DNA from: an uncultured Prevotella sp.
GTDB lineage: Bacteria > Bacteroidota > Bacteroidia > Bacteroidales > Bacteroidaceae
DNA: 44,900 nucleotides
Reading direction: 5' to 3'
Assembly: GCA_905236455.1 (NCBI GenBank)
Contig: CAJOPT010000002.1
Location: forward strand, 1 to 44,900
Position numbers and translations under genes: made by a program. Shown here one piece after another: positions 1 through 8,724 of this stretch. Below the pieces are notes generated by a model, which saw nothing but the letters and a program-made list of their open reading frames with translations, searched no databases and was not told the DNA's origin. Position 1 is the first letter of the stretch. Every line of letters begins with the position of its first letter.

Positions 1-1404
1 AATGATAATCCGTGGTGGACATCAAATATGATTCCACAGGATTTTCATGATATGCGCAAAAGGCTCTATTTGGATCGTTTTTATCAAGAAGTGACAAATA
101 GGGACATTCGTCGTGGAGTCATCTTGATGGGGCCGAGGCGTGTTGGAAAGACGGTTATGATTTATCATACCATAGAAAGATTAATAGAACAGGGTGTGCC
201 TTCGCAGCACATCATCTATTTATCTATTGATACTCCTATTTATAATAACATAGCTTTAGAGGAGCTTTTTTCGTTGGCTAAAGAGGCGTTGAATAGTGAA
301 AATGACCAGGAAGACTATTATGTATTCTATGATGAGATACAATATCTTAAGGATTGGGAAATCCATCTTAAGTCTTTGATAGATACTTATAGGAGTGTTA
401 AGTTTATCGCTTCTGGCTCTGCTGCGGCTGCATTAAAGATGAAAAGCAACGAAAGTGGTGCAGGACGTTTTACGGATTTCATGCTGCCCCCATTGACTTT
501 CAACGAATATATCCATCTACTAAACCTCAATAACATTATTACCAAGAAAACAGAAGATGGTGATAATCCATTGAGTTCTTTTGTAGATACTTTGGACATA
601 GGATTGTTAAATCGGCATTTCATAGACTATATTAATTATGGCGGTTATCCAGAAATCGTGTTTTCAGAAAAGATGAGACAAGATCCAGGGCAGTATATTC
701 GGCATGATATTGTTGATAAAGTACTGCTTAGGGATCTTCCAAATTTGTATGGCATCCAGGATACGCAAGAGTTGAACCGCCTTTTTATTTATATCGCTTA
801 TCATTCTGGAGAGGAGTTCTCTTATGAAGGGATCTCCAAAGAATCAGAAATAAAAAAAGAGGTGTTGAAGAAGTACTTGATGTATTTGGAAGCTGCTTTT
901 CTTATCAATATCGTCTATAAAATAGATGCCAATGCAAAAAAGTTGCAACGCATAACGTCCTTTAAAATCTATCTTACTAATCCCTCACTCCGTTGTGCCC
1001 TTTTCTCTCCTCTTACAGAAACAGACCCAGCGATAGGCGGAATGGTAGAAACGGCTATTTTTGCACAATGGTTACAAACGCGTACATCTATCATATATTA
1101 TGCCAATTGGAATAAAGGAACAGCCCCGGGAGAGGTAGATATTGTTGGGGTCAACATAGCTAAGCAAAAGGCAGATTGGGCTGTGGAAGTAAAATGGTCT
1201 GACCGTTATTTCGACAAACCAGGCGAATTAAAATCTCTCCTGTATTTCACAGAGAACAATCATTTGGAGAGAGCATTGGTTACATCATTGACCAAAAGGG
1301 GTGTGAAAAAACTAAGAACGGTAAGATTAGAATTTATTCCATCTGCAATATATGCATATACTGTTGGCTATAACAGATTTAAAACCTTTTTAACGTCAAA
1401 GTAA
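1..1404 (+). CDS. AAA+ ATPase with DUF4143-type C-terminus, 5' partial
   Basis: Predicted P-loop ATPase of the AAA_14/DUF4143 group, whose cellular role is generally unknown. Counting from the ATG at 28, the Walker A motif GPRRVGKT is at residues 35-42 and the Walker B-like stretch YYVFYDEIQ is near residue 100. A winged-helix/DUF4143 region occupies about 230-330. Near the C-terminus, EVDIV followed by AVEVKW looks like a PD-(D/E)xK nuclease-like core. The frame is open to the window edge and reads NDNPWW just before that ATG. NPWW is a motif I associate with the N-terminus of this family, so the true start probably lies upstream and the gene is entered here as partial. The stop is 11 nt before the peroxiredoxin gene. 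Family assignment is fairly secure; function is not known. Confidence 0.8.
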   Translation, partial: NDNPWWTSNMIPQDFHDMRKRLYLDRFYQEVTNRDIRRGVILMGPRRVGKTVMIYHTIERLIEQGVPSQHIIYLSIDTPIYNNIALEELFSLAKEALNSENDQEDYYVFYDEIQYLKDWEIHLKSLIDTYRSVKFIASGSAAAALKMKSNESGAGRFTDFMLPPLTFNEYIHLLNLNNIITKKTEDGDNPLSSFVDTLDIGLLNRHFIDYINYGGYPEIVFSEKMRQDPGQYIRHDIVDKVLLRDLPNLYGIQDTQELNRLFIYIAYHSGEEFSYEGISKESEIKKEVLKKYLMYLEAAFLINIVYKIDANAKKLQRITSFKIYLTNPSLRCALFSPLTETDPAIGGMVETAIFAQWLQTRTSIIYYANWNKGTAPGEVDIVGVNIAKQKADWAVEVKWSDRYFDKPGELKSLLYFTENNHLERALVTSLTKRGVKKLRTVRLEFIPSAIYAYTVGYNRFKTFLTSK

Positions 1405-1415
1405 TAAATAATAAC

Positions 1416-1874
1416 ATGATGAATATTGGAGACAAGGCACCCGAGATACTGGGCAAAGATGAGAACGGACGGGAGATCCGTCTGAGTGACTATAAAGGAA
1501 GGAAGCTGGTGCTGTACTTCTATCCGAAGGACAATACCAGTGGGTGTACCGCTGAGGCGTGCAGCCTGCGCGACCACTACGACAAGCTGCATGGCGCAGG
1601 CTATGAGGTGGTTGGCGTCAGCAAGGACTCCGCAGCCTCTCACCAGAAGTTCAAGGAGAAGCATGAGTTACCATTCCCATTGATAGCCGATGTAGATCAT
1701 ACTCTTCTTGAGACAATGGGTGCTTGGGGTGAGAAGAATATGTATGGAAAGAAGACCATGGGTACCATCCGCACAACATTCATTATTAATGAGGAAGGTG
1801 TGATAGAGCAAATATTTTCCGGCAAACAAGTGAAGACAAAAGAGCACGCAGAACAGATATTGAATGCAAAATAG
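1416..1874 (+). CDS. bcp: Thioredoxin-dependent peroxiredoxin (Bcp/PrxQ)
   Basis: A 152-residue peroxiredoxin of the Bcp/PrxQ class, expected to reduce hydrogen peroxide and organic hydroperoxides in the cytoplasm using thioredoxin. The signature FYPKDNTSGCTAEAC carries the peroxidatic Cys44 and, five residues later, Cys49, the resolving cysteine in the atypical two-cysteine PrxQ layout. The full thioredoxin-like fold is present, including the later FIINEEGVI strand, and the length is normal for the family. Two ATG codons stand in tandem at 1416 and 1419 and either could be used. The gene follows the ATPase by 11 nt and precedes the methyltransferase by 24 nt, so co-transcription is possible, although no functional link is evident. 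Confidence 0.93.
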   Translation: MMNIGDKAPEILGKDENGREIRLSDYKGRKLVLYFYPKDNTSGCTAEACSLRDHYDKLHGAGYEVVGVSKDSAASHQKFKEKHELPFPLIADVDHTLLETMGAWGEKNMYGKKTMGTIRTTFIINEEGVIEQIFSGKQVKTKEHAEQILNAK

Positions 1875-1898
1875 CTAACAGTGTTAAAGCTTATCTAA

Positions 1899-3092
1899 AT
1901 GCTTAAGCCAATAGATTTGAATACCCTGCGGTTCATCCGTGAGCATCGTGAGGAAGATGTCAGGACGCTGGCTTTGAAAAACAAGAATGAGAAAATTGAC
2001 ATGCTGTTTGCACTTGAACAGATACAAGGATGGCAAACAGCACGTACCAAATTGCCATCGTGGACATCTATTGGTGGGGTGATTTATCCTCCTCATCTAT
2101 CTATGGAGCAATGCTCAAGTGAGTCGACTGCGTTGTATAAATCATCAATAATCCCTCGGTGTGGGAAGGCTGACACATTTGTTGACTTAACAGGTGGCTA
2201 TGGAGTAGATTTCTCGTTTATGTCGCGCGGTTTTACCAAAGCCTTCTATGTGGAACGTCAAGAAAATCTTTGTGATATTGCCCGTAACAACTTTCCATTG
2301 TTAGGCTTACAAAATGCAGATGTGATACATGGCGATGGAATCGAGTTTTTGCAAACATTGGAACATGTTTCTGTATTATTCCTTGATCCCGCTCGCCGCA
2401 AAGAGCATGGGAGTAAGGCTATTCTGTTGGAAGACTGTACTCCAAATCTTTTGGAGATAAAAGAGCTTTTATTGGATAAGGCAGATACGATAGTTGTGAA
2501 ACTGTCGCCGATGCTCGACTGGCATTTGGCTGTTGAGCAGCTTGGTAGTGTGTTTGAAGTACACGTCGTTTCGGTGGGCAATGAGTGTAAGGAGTTGATA
2601 TTAGTCCTTCGGAAAGATTATATTGGTACCCCCACGTTGTATTGTGTCAACGATGGTAATGTGTTTATTGTAGATAAAGAGACAAAGAAAGCAACTCTTC
2701 CGTCAGCAGAGTTGGTGTCGTTGCCCTTGGCAAAGTACCTTTATGAGCCGAATGCCTCTATAATGAAAGTTGGTTGTTTCGATGAAATCAGCAGTTTTTA
2801 TAACATTTCACCGTTAGGAAAGAACTCACACCTCTTTGTTTCGGCTGTTTTAGCAGAAGGTTTTCCTGGCAGGACATTTAAGATACTGCGTCTCTGTTCA
2901 ATGAACAAACACGATTTACGTGATGCATTAAAGAATATTGACCGTGCGAATATTGCAGTGAGGAATTTTCCGATGAGTGCAGTAGAGTTACGAAAGAGGT
3001 TAAGGCTTAAAGATGGAGGTGATGTGTTTATTTTCGGAACGACAGTAGAGCACCATACACATGTTTTGCTCTTGGCTTCCCGCATTTCATAA
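1899..3092 (+). CDS. Class I SAM methyltransferase with THUMP-like domain
   Basis: A 397-residue protein with a Rossmann-type methyltransferase core. Motif I is DLTGGYGVDF near residue 96, an acidic ribose-binding position follows in YVERQ, and FLDPARR near residue 160 resembles the catalytic-loop motif of this family. The C-terminal third (VELRKRLRLKDGGDVFIFGT) matches the THUMP-like domain usual in Bacteroidota homologues. These proteins are annotated as SAM-dependent methyltransferases; RNA is the likely substrate because of the THUMP-like domain, but the exact target is unknown. Length and start look normal. The 236 nt downstream carry tandem promoter-like repeats, so the gene probably ends its transcription unit. 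Confidence 0.85.
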   Translation: MLKPIDLNTLRFIREHREEDVRTLALKNKNEKIDMLFALEQIQGWQTARTKLPSWTSIGGVIYPPHLSMEQCSSESTALYKSSIIPRCGKADTFVDLTGGYGVDFSFMSRGFTKAFYVERQENLCDIARNNFPLLGLQNADVIHGDGIEFLQTLEHVSVLFLDPARRKEHGSKAILLEDCTPNLLEIKELLLDKADTIVVKLSPMLDWHLAVEQLGSVFEVHVVSVGNECKELILVLRKDYIGTPTLYCVNDGNVFIVDKETKKATLPSAELVSLPLAKYLYEPNASIMKVGCFDEISSFYNISPLGKNSHLFVSAVLAEGFPGRTFKILRLCSMNKHDLRDALKNIDRANIAVRNFPMSAVELRKRLRLKDGGDVFIFGTTVEHHTHVLLLASRIS

Positions 3093-3127
3093 GCTCAGAT
3101 ACAATTGGTTTTGCTGCTGTTTTTCTC

Positions 3128-3320
3128 GTACTTTGGCATAAAATGCTGAACTTACTGTATCTCGAAATAAAAAATAAACGAGTTTCTTTTGTTCTGCACT
3201 CGATTTTCCGTAACTTTAGCATAAAATGCCGAAGTTACTACGTCTCGGCAAAAAAAGAAATGGATTTTCTTTGTTTTGCTCTCGACTTTCCGTAACTTTG
3301 TGGCGGAAACAAAAAATGGC
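3128..3320 (+). repeat. Tandem ~82-nt degenerate repeats upstream of upp
   Basis: Two complete units (3128-3208 and 3209-3290) and the beginning of a third (from 3291) share the order CGTA(A)CTTT, GCATAAAATGC, CTTACT/GTTACT, TCTCG, an A-rich run, then TTTCTTTtGTT and TGCnCTCG. Each unit contains a TTTG element followed 19 nt later by a -7-like box; in the last unit the box is perfect (TAACTTTG). This stretch therefore seems to be a multiplied promoter region and fills the gap between the methyltransferase and upp. Confidence 0.6.
3270..3300 (+). promoter_or_regulatory. Promoter of upp (TTTG-19-TAACTTTG)
   Basis: A -33 element TTTG at 3270-3273 and a -7 element TAACTTTG at 3293-3300 are separated by 19 nt, matching the Bacteroidota housekeeping sigma consensus (TTTG, 19-21 nt, TAnnTTTG). 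Transcription should begin near 3305, giving a leader of about 24 nt. A weaker copy lies one repeat upstream (TTTG 3188-3191, TAACTTTA 3211-3218). Confidence 0.75.
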
Positions 3321-3328
3321 GAAATACG

Positions 3329-3985
3329 ATGAGAATAATTAATTTCAGTGAACAGAATTCCGTCATCAATCTTTTTCTGGCGGAATTGAGAGACAAGAAG
3401 TATCAGCAAAATCGGCTGTTATTCCGTAATAATATCCAACGTATAGGTGAGATGATGGCATTCGAGATGTCTAAAACTCTCGAATACAAATCTAAGACCG
3501 TCACCACTCCTTTGGCTACGATAGACATTCCAATACCAAAGGATGATATTGTAATCGGCACGGTATTACGTGCTGGTCTGCCATTTCATGAGGGCTTCCT
3601 CCATGTGTTCGACCATGCCGACAATGCTTTTGTGTCAGCTTATCGTATGTATACCAATCGTGAGCATACTGAGGTTGGTATACATACAGAGTATATGGCG
3701 TCACCTTCAATAAAAGGGAAGACACTTATTATTGCTGACCCGATGCTTGCTACCGGAGGTTCTATGGCGGCAGCAATAGAGGCACTGATGAAAACAGGTA
3801 AGCCTAAAGTTATTCATATAGCTTGTGTTATTGCGACACCAGAGGGGTTGGATGTGATAAAAGAAGTGTTACCAGAGGATTCTTATATTTGGTGTGCCGC
3901 TATCGACCCGGAGATGAATGAGCATAAGTACATTGTGCCAGGCTTTGGTGACGCTGGTGATCTTTGTTTTGGAGGGAAACTTTGA
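3329..3985 (+). CDS. upp: Uracil phosphoribosyltransferase
   Basis: A 218-residue enzyme of pyrimidine salvage that converts uracil and PRPP to UMP in the cytoplasm. The type I phosphoribosyltransferase signature is visible as IIADPMLATGGS, the 5-phosphate-binding loop, around residues 130-140. The C-terminal GFGDAGDLCFG motif is the uracil-recognition segment typical of Upp. The length fits Bacteroidota homologues. The ATG at 3329 lies about 24 nt downstream of the predicted transcription start. The gene is followed after 22 nt by the ABC exporter, so they may form an operon. Confidence 0.95.
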   Translation: MRIINFSEQNSVINLFLAELRDKKYQQNRLLFRNNIQRIGEMMAFEMSKTLEYKSKTVTTPLATIDIPIPKDDIVIGTVLRAGLPFHEGFLHVFDHADNAFVSAYRMYTNREHTEVGIHTEYMASPSIKGKTLIIADPMLATGGSMAAAIEALMKTGKPKVIHIACVIATPEGLDVIKEVLPEDSYIWCAAIDPEMNEHKYIVPGFGDAGDLCFGGKL

Positions 3986-4007
3986 GGAAGAAAATGAAAA
4001 ATATAAG

Positions 4008-5870
4008 ATGAGAGAGTTTATTGATGTATTGCGCCGGTTTATACCGCCTTATAAGAAATATCTGATTTTATCGGTGATTTTCAATATTCTGTCGGCTATT
4101 TTGAATATCTTCTCTTTTGCCGCATTGATACCGATTTTGCAGATTCTCTTCCAGACAAGCGACGCCAAGACTGCTACGTCAATCATGGCATGGGACTGGG
4201 GTAATATCCAGGAAGTGCTGATGAACAATATGAATTATTATGTGAATGGGCTGATAGCCGAATGGGGTCAGACCACAACACTATTGTTTATTGGTTTGTT
4301 CCTTGGTGTTGCCACATTTCTTAAGACAGGAGCGTATTTCCTGTCGGCAGCGACGATCATACCAATACGTACGGGTGTAGTCAGGGATATCCGCAATCAG
4401 CTTTATCAGAAGATTAATGCTCTGCCGCTTGGCTTTTTCTCAGAGGAGCGCAAGGGTGACATCATTGCCCGCATGAGTGGTGATGTTCAAGAGATAGAGA
4501 ATTCCATTATGGCGAGTCTTGAAATGCTGTTCAAGAATCCTATTCTAATTATCAGTTACTTTGCTGCACTCATTTTCATCTCATGGGAGCTTACGGTCTT
4601 CACCCTTGTTATCGTACCTGTCATGGGGTGGTTTATGGGATGGGTCGGCAGAAAGCTCAAGCAAGACTCCATCAAAGCACAGGCATTATGGAGCGATACG
4701 ATGAGCCAGGTTGAAGAGACTCTTGGCGGGCTGCGTATCATCAAGGCTTTTTGTGCGGAAGGAAAGATGAACAAGCGTTTCGACCAAATCAATACCGCAT
4801 ATCGTAACGATATCATGAAGGTGAATATCCGGCAGTCGTCGGCTCATCCGATGAGCGAGTTTCTTGGTACTATAATGATAGTTATTGTATTATGGTTTGG
4901 TGGCGTGCTCGTACTGAATACCCATACGCTCTCCGGTCCAATCTTTATCTATTATATGGTAATGCTTTATTCTATTATTAATCCACTGAAAGACTTTTCT
5001 AAGGCAGGATATAACATACCAAAGGGACTGGCGTCAATGGAGCGCATAGATAAGATATTGATGGCCGAGAATGCGATTAAGGAAATAGATCACCCCAAGC
5101 ATATTACAAGTTTCGAACATCAGATAGAGTTTCGTAACGTGTCGTTTGCATACTTGGAAGAGAAAGATGAGCATGGTGAAAAGAAAACTCTGCGTTATGT
5201 GTTACGTGACATCAACCTTACCATTCCTAAAGGCAAGACGGTAGCGCTGGTAGGACAGAGTGGCAGTGGTAAGTCTACGCTTGTTGACCTTATTCCTCGC
5301 TATTATGATGTACAGGAGGGTGAGGTGCTGATAGACGGCGTCAACGTCAAGGAATTAGGCATTCATGATCTCCGACAACTGATAGGTAATGTAAATCAGG
5401 AGGCGATACTCTTTAACGATACTTTCCGTAATAATATCTCTTTCGGTGTGGATAATGCCACACAGGAACAGATAGAAGAAGCGGCGAAGATAGCCAATGC
5501 CTATGACTTTATTATGGCGTCAGAACAGCAGTTTGATACCAATATCGGTGACAGGGGAGGACGTCTGAGCGGAGGACAGCGTCAGCGTGTCTCTATCGCA
5601 CGTGCGATACTGAAGAATCCTCCAATCCTTATTCTCGATGAGGCGACCTCGGCTCTTGACACAGAGAGCGAACGTTTGGTACAGGACGCTTTGGAGCGTC
5701 TGATGAAGACTCGTACAACAGTCGCTATAGCCCATAGGCTGTCAACGATCAAGAATGCCAATGAGATTTGTGTGTTGCACGAGGGAAGGATTGTGGAGCG
5801 TGGTACTCATGAGGAGCTGATGGCGAAGAATGGTAATTATAAAAAACTTCACGACATGCAGACAATATGA
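4008..5870 (+). CDS. MsbA-like ABC transporter, permease fused to ATPase
   Basis: A 620-residue half-transporter with an N-terminal six-helix exporter domain (about residues 15-330) and a C-terminal nucleotide-binding domain. The ATPase motifs are Walker A GQSGSGKST near residue 416, signature LSGGQRQR near 520, Walker B ILILDEATSALD near 540, and the H-loop in AIAHRLSTI. The family exports lipids, lipid A precursors or peptides across the inner membrane; MsbA-like lipid flipping is plausible because envelope genes follow. I chose the ATG at 4008 because the longer reading from 3918 overlaps upp and adds no family sequence. The stop overlaps the next start by 4 nt (ATGA), which indicates translational coupling with the LtaS-like gene. 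Confidence 0.9.
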   Translation: MREFIDVLRRFIPPYKKYLILSVIFNILSAILNIFSFAALIPILQILFQTSDAKTATSIMAWDWGNIQEVLMNNMNYYVNGLIAEWGQTTTLLFIGLFLGVATFLKTGAYFLSAATIIPIRTGVVRDIRNQLYQKINALPLGFFSEERKGDIIARMSGDVQEIENSIMASLEMLFKNPILIISYFAALIFISWELTVFTLVIVPVMGWFMGWVGRKLKQDSIKAQALWSDTMSQVEETLGGLRIIKAFCAEGKMNKRFDQINTAYRNDIMKVNIRQSSAHPMSEFLGTIMIVIVLWFGGVLVLNTHTLSGPIFIYYMVMLYSIINPLKDFSKAGYNIPKGLASMERIDKILMAENAIKEIDHPKHITSFEHQIEFRNVSFAYLEEKDEHGEKKTLRYVLRDINLTIPKGKTVALVGQSGSGKSTLVDLIPRYYDVQEGEVLIDGVNVKELGIHDLRQLIGNVNQEAILFNDTFRNNISFGVDNATQEQIEEAAKIANAYDFIMASEQQFDTNIGDRGGRLSGGQRQRVSIARAILKNPPILILDEATSALDTESERLVQDALERLMKTRTTVAIAHRLSTIKNANEICVLHEGRIVERGTHEELMAKNGNYKKLHDMQTI

Positions 5871-7831
5871 TGAAAAAAACGATTCTTCATTCTTCATTCT
5901 TTATTATCAACCTTCTTATAGTGGTTGTGATGTATTTTATTGCCCGCGTGACATTCTTACTTGAGAACTACAGTTACTTCTCGGAAGACATGTCGTTGGC
6001 GCATTTTATAGAATTGTCCCGTGGCGGCTGGGTGTTCGACCGCTCTGCAATTGTATATACGAACATTCCTTATATTGTCCTCATGCTGTTTCCGTTATGG
6101 TTGAAAGAGACGAAAGCATACCACAGATTCTGCAAATGGCTGTTTATCATCGTTAATGGCTTTACGTTTGTAATCAATGTTGCTGACTCCGTTTATTTTC
6201 CATATACTCTAAGGCGAACTACGACATCTGTCTTTCAGGAGTTCAGTCATGACAATGGTGTCGCTGGAGGAACGATAGGTTGGGAGATTCTGAAACATTG
6301 GTATTTGGTATTAGTTGGAGTGGTGGTTATATATGGCGCATGGCGTATGTACGTTACTCCTCGCATATACCGTATGCAGTTCGTCACTGTTAAACAGCGC
6401 ATTGCCTATTCTGTAGTAATGTTGCTTTTCCTTGTGGGGATTGCCCCTTTGTGTGTCGCGGCATGCAGGGGAGGCTTTAGTGGCGATGTGCGTCCTATAA
6501 CTATCAGTAATGCCAACCAATACGTCAAGCGCCCTACGGAGTGTGCGTTGGTGTTGAATACTCCTTTTGCCTTGATAAGGACAATAGGTAAGAATGTGTT
6601 CGAGGTTCCTGTATATTATAAGAGTCAACAGGAGCTACAACAGGTGTTCTCGCCAATCCATAAGCTGACACCTGACCATCCGTTTCAAAAAAAGAATGTC
6701 GTGGTGTTTATCGTTGAGAGCTTCGGAAGGGAATATATCGGGGCACTCAATAAGACATTGGAAAACGGTAAATACAAAGGTTATACTCCCAATGTAGACC
6801 GTATCATCAGCGAGAGCGCCACTTACAAATACTCATATTGTAACGGAAGGAAAAGTATTGATGGAATGCCGTCAGTACTTAGTGGCATCCCGATGTTTGT
6901 AGAGCCGTTTATACTTACACCTGCGTCAATGAACACTTATACTGGCATGGCAGGATTATTAAGGCAAGAAGGATACCAGACCTCTTTCTTCCATGGTGCC
7001 AGCAGAGGCAGTATGGGATTTCTTGCTTTCGCAAACAAAACAGGCTTCCAGTCTTATTATGGCAGAGAAGACTATGTTTCTGACAAGCGTTTTGGTGGTG
7101 ATGCTGATTTCGATGGAAACTGGGGTATTTGGGATGAGCCGTTCTTACAATACTTCTGTACAAAGATTGGAGAGATGAGGCAACCTTTCATGACGGCAGT
7201 ATTCACGGTATCCTCACATACACCTTATGTTATTCCAGAGAAATATAAGTCTGTCTTCCCTGAAGAAGGACTGATCATGCACAAATGCATACGATATACC
7301 GATATGGCTATTGGTAAATTCTTTGAAAAGGCAAAGACACAACCATGGTTCAAGAACACAATTTTTGTCTTGACAAGCGACCATACAAATCTTTCAGACC
7401 ATCCATTTTACCAGACAGATATCGGAGGATTCTGTTCTCCAATCGTGATATATGACCCCAGTGGAGAGATTCAGCCTGGCATGCGTGACGCTATTGCCCA
7501 GCAGATAGATATACTTCCGACAGTACTTAGTATTCTTGGATATGATAAGCCGTTCCTTTCTTTTGGCTGTGACCTTATGACAACTCCGGCTGAGGAGACC
7601 TTCGCTGTGAACTATTTGAATGGTATCTACCAATATGTCAAGTTTGGACATGTCTTACAGTTTGATGGACAGAAGACGAAAGGTATCTATTCCCTTACGG
7701 ACTCTCTGATGAGACATAATCTCGTAGGCAAGGTGGCACGGCAGCAACAAATGGAACAGGAGGTAAAGGCAATAATCCAACAGTATATGTACAGAATGGT
7801 CAATGATGACCTGATGGCTGCTCCTCAATAG
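5867..7831 (+). CDS. LTA synthase family membrane sulfatase-fold enzyme
   Basis: A 654-residue protein with about five N-terminal membrane helices (residues 8-215) and a periplasmic alkaline-phosphatase/sulfatase-fold domain from about residue 285. Visible motifs are VVVFIVESFGREY (metal ligand Glu), NGRKSIDGMPS with Ser330 in the place of the nucleophile, and LTSDHTN (metal-binding Asp-His). Relatives transfer phosphoglycerol or phosphoethanolamine to envelope glycans or lipids; the substrate here is unknown. Translation overlaps the ABC exporter stop by 4 nt. The first codons (ILHSSFFII) are written by an ATTCTTCATTCTTCATT repeat that recurs elsewhere in the window. The 3' end overlaps the convergent GT11 gene by 7 nt. 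Confidence 0.85.
   Translation: MMKKTILHSSFFIINLLIVVVMYFIARVTFLLENYSYFSEDMSLAHFIELSRGGWVFDRSAIVYTNIPYIVLMLFPLWLKETKAYHRFCKWLFIIVNGFTFVINVADSVYFPYTLRRTTTSVFQEFSHDNGVAGGTIGWEILKHWYLVLVGVVVIYGAWRMYVTPRIYRMQFVTVKQRIAYSVVMLLFLVGIAPLCVAACRGGFSGDVRPITISNANQYVKRPTECALVLNTPFALIRTIGKNVFEVPVYYKSQQELQQVFSPIHKLTPDHPFQKKNVVVFIVESFGREYIGALNKTLENGKYKGYTPNVDRIISESATYKYSYCNGRKSIDGMPSVLSGIPMFVEPFILTPASMNTYTGMAGLLRQEGYQTSFFHGASRGSMGFLAFANKTGFQSYYGREDYVSDKRFGGDADFDGNWGIWDEPFLQYFCTKIGEMRQPFMTAVFTVSSHTPYVIPEKYKSVFPEEGLIMHKCIRYTDMAIGKFFEKAKTQPWFKNTIFVLTSDHTNLSDHPFYQTDIGGFCSPIVIYDPSGEIQPGMRDAIAQQIDILPTVLSILGYDKPFLSFGCDLMTTPAEETFAVNYLNGIYQYVKFGHVLQFDGQKTKGIYSLTDSLMRHNLVGKVARQQQMEQEVKAIIQQYMYRMVNDDLMAAPQ
5882..5905 (+). 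repeat. ATTCTTCATT-type repeat arm inside a gene start
   Basis: The 24 nt here repeat ATTCTTCATTCTTCATTC and belong to the same family as the inverted arms at 38956-39034 and 42786-42863. At this site the repeat encodes part of the first membrane helix (residues ILHSSFF) of the LtaS-like protein. Confidence 0.65.
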
Positions 7832-8724
7832 ATGTGACGGAACAAATAGTCGAAGTGCCTGAAATCGTCAGTAGAAAACTCTTTGTCGGCATCCTCTATC
7901 CAATATAGTGGCAGGTCGTGATATAAAGACGCGACCAATGAGAATGTGCTCGGTGCGCCGATGAGGTAGTCACAGTGCGACAATAGACAAAGGTCTTCCC
8001 CTGGGTTACCTTCTGGGAAGACAACTGTCACGGGCTGCTGCCGTGAGGTTTTGTCAGTCTTCCCTAACTGGCTATGGTAATAGCCCTTTTGTATTTTCGG
8101 GTCATTACCGCAAATATACACTTGTATTTGTTCTTTAGGAAACAAAGAACAGAACCGTTGGATAATTCTTACATATTGCTCATCAGAATAGAAGAAGCGA
8201 CCGCCATAAAAGTTGGCATAGTCACCACGGCGGATATGGACACCCAGCCGAAGACTTCCGCTGTAGGCGGAAGTCTCATAAAACATTGTCTCAGGGTTTC
8301 CCCCCGCAGAGGGAATCCCTTTGCGCTCACCCATGATATCGGTGACACGCCTCTCTATCTCTTCTTTGAAAGAAAAGAGGTTTATAATCTCTTCCTTGTA
8401 CTTTAGAAAAAGGTCATACCAACGGGCATACCATCCAGTAGCCATAACCAGCTTACTGTTAAGCATTATTTGCTCTTCATGGGTGTAGTCACCGTCTTCA
8501 TCATTAAACTGGACCAATGGGATAAGTCCCCACTTAGCGGCATATTTGGCAAAAAGGTATGTGGGAAAATTGTGATGGGGCGTGTTACAGATATTAAAAT
8601 AGGGGTATTTATATGCAAAGCGCATTGACATTGTTTTGCGACAATGCTCACGTCCCCAAGCATAAACATGACCGTACTGAAGCATGTTGTTTGCCATGCG
8701 CCCCTTATCGTGTACGAATATCAT
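7825..8724 (-). CDS. Alpha-1,2-fucosyltransferase-like glycosyltransferase (GT11)
   Basis: A 299-residue glycosyltransferase of the GT11 kind. The diagnostic motif is LGVHIRRGDY, the HxRRxD donor-binding site, followed by VYICGNDP and the C-terminal CDYLIGAPSTFSLVAS block. It probably adds fucose or a related sugar to an LPS or surface glycan. Residues about 136-157 (GIPSAGGNPETMFYETSAYSG) are not family sequence: they are encoded by a palindromic mini-element at 8253-8318 that sits in frame just before the HxRRxD motif. The gene is last in the envelope operon. Its start overlaps the acyltransferase stop by 1 nt (TAATG), and its end overlaps the convergent LtaS-like gene. Confidence is high for the family and low for the sugar. 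Confidence 0.82.
   Translation of the reverse strand: MIFVHDKGRMANNMLQYGHVYAWGREHCRKTMSMRFAYKYPYFNICNTPHHNFPTYLFAKYAAKWGLIPLVQFNDEDGDYTHEEQIMLNSKLVMATGWYARWYDLFLKYKEEIINLFSFKEEIERRVTDIMGERKGIPSAGGNPETMFYETSAYSGSLRLGVHIRRGDYANFYGGRFFYSDEQYVRIIQRFCSLFPKEQIQVYICGNDPKIQKGYYHSQLGKTDKTSRQQPVTVVFPEGNPGEDLCLLSHCDYLIGAPSTFSLVASLYHDLPLYWIEDADKEFSTDDFRHFDYLFRHIY
8253..8318 (+). repeat. Palindromic mini-element, single unit, in frame in the GT11 gene
   Basis: Hairpin 1 is 8253-8275 (GACTTCCG, 7-nt loop, CGGAAGTC, perfect). The spacer 8276-8295 reads TCATAAAACATTGTCTCAGG. Hairpin 2 is degenerate (8295-8318, about 7 of 8 pairs). In the gene's reading direction the spacer triplet that is TAG in the consensus is GAG here, so the frame stays open. 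This is the only copy outside the pigment locus. Confidence 0.8.

Noticed and set aside
3918..4007. Longer N-terminus for the ABC exporter
   Set aside because: It overlaps upp out of frame and has no match to exporter N-termini; the ATG at 4008 gives the normal family start.
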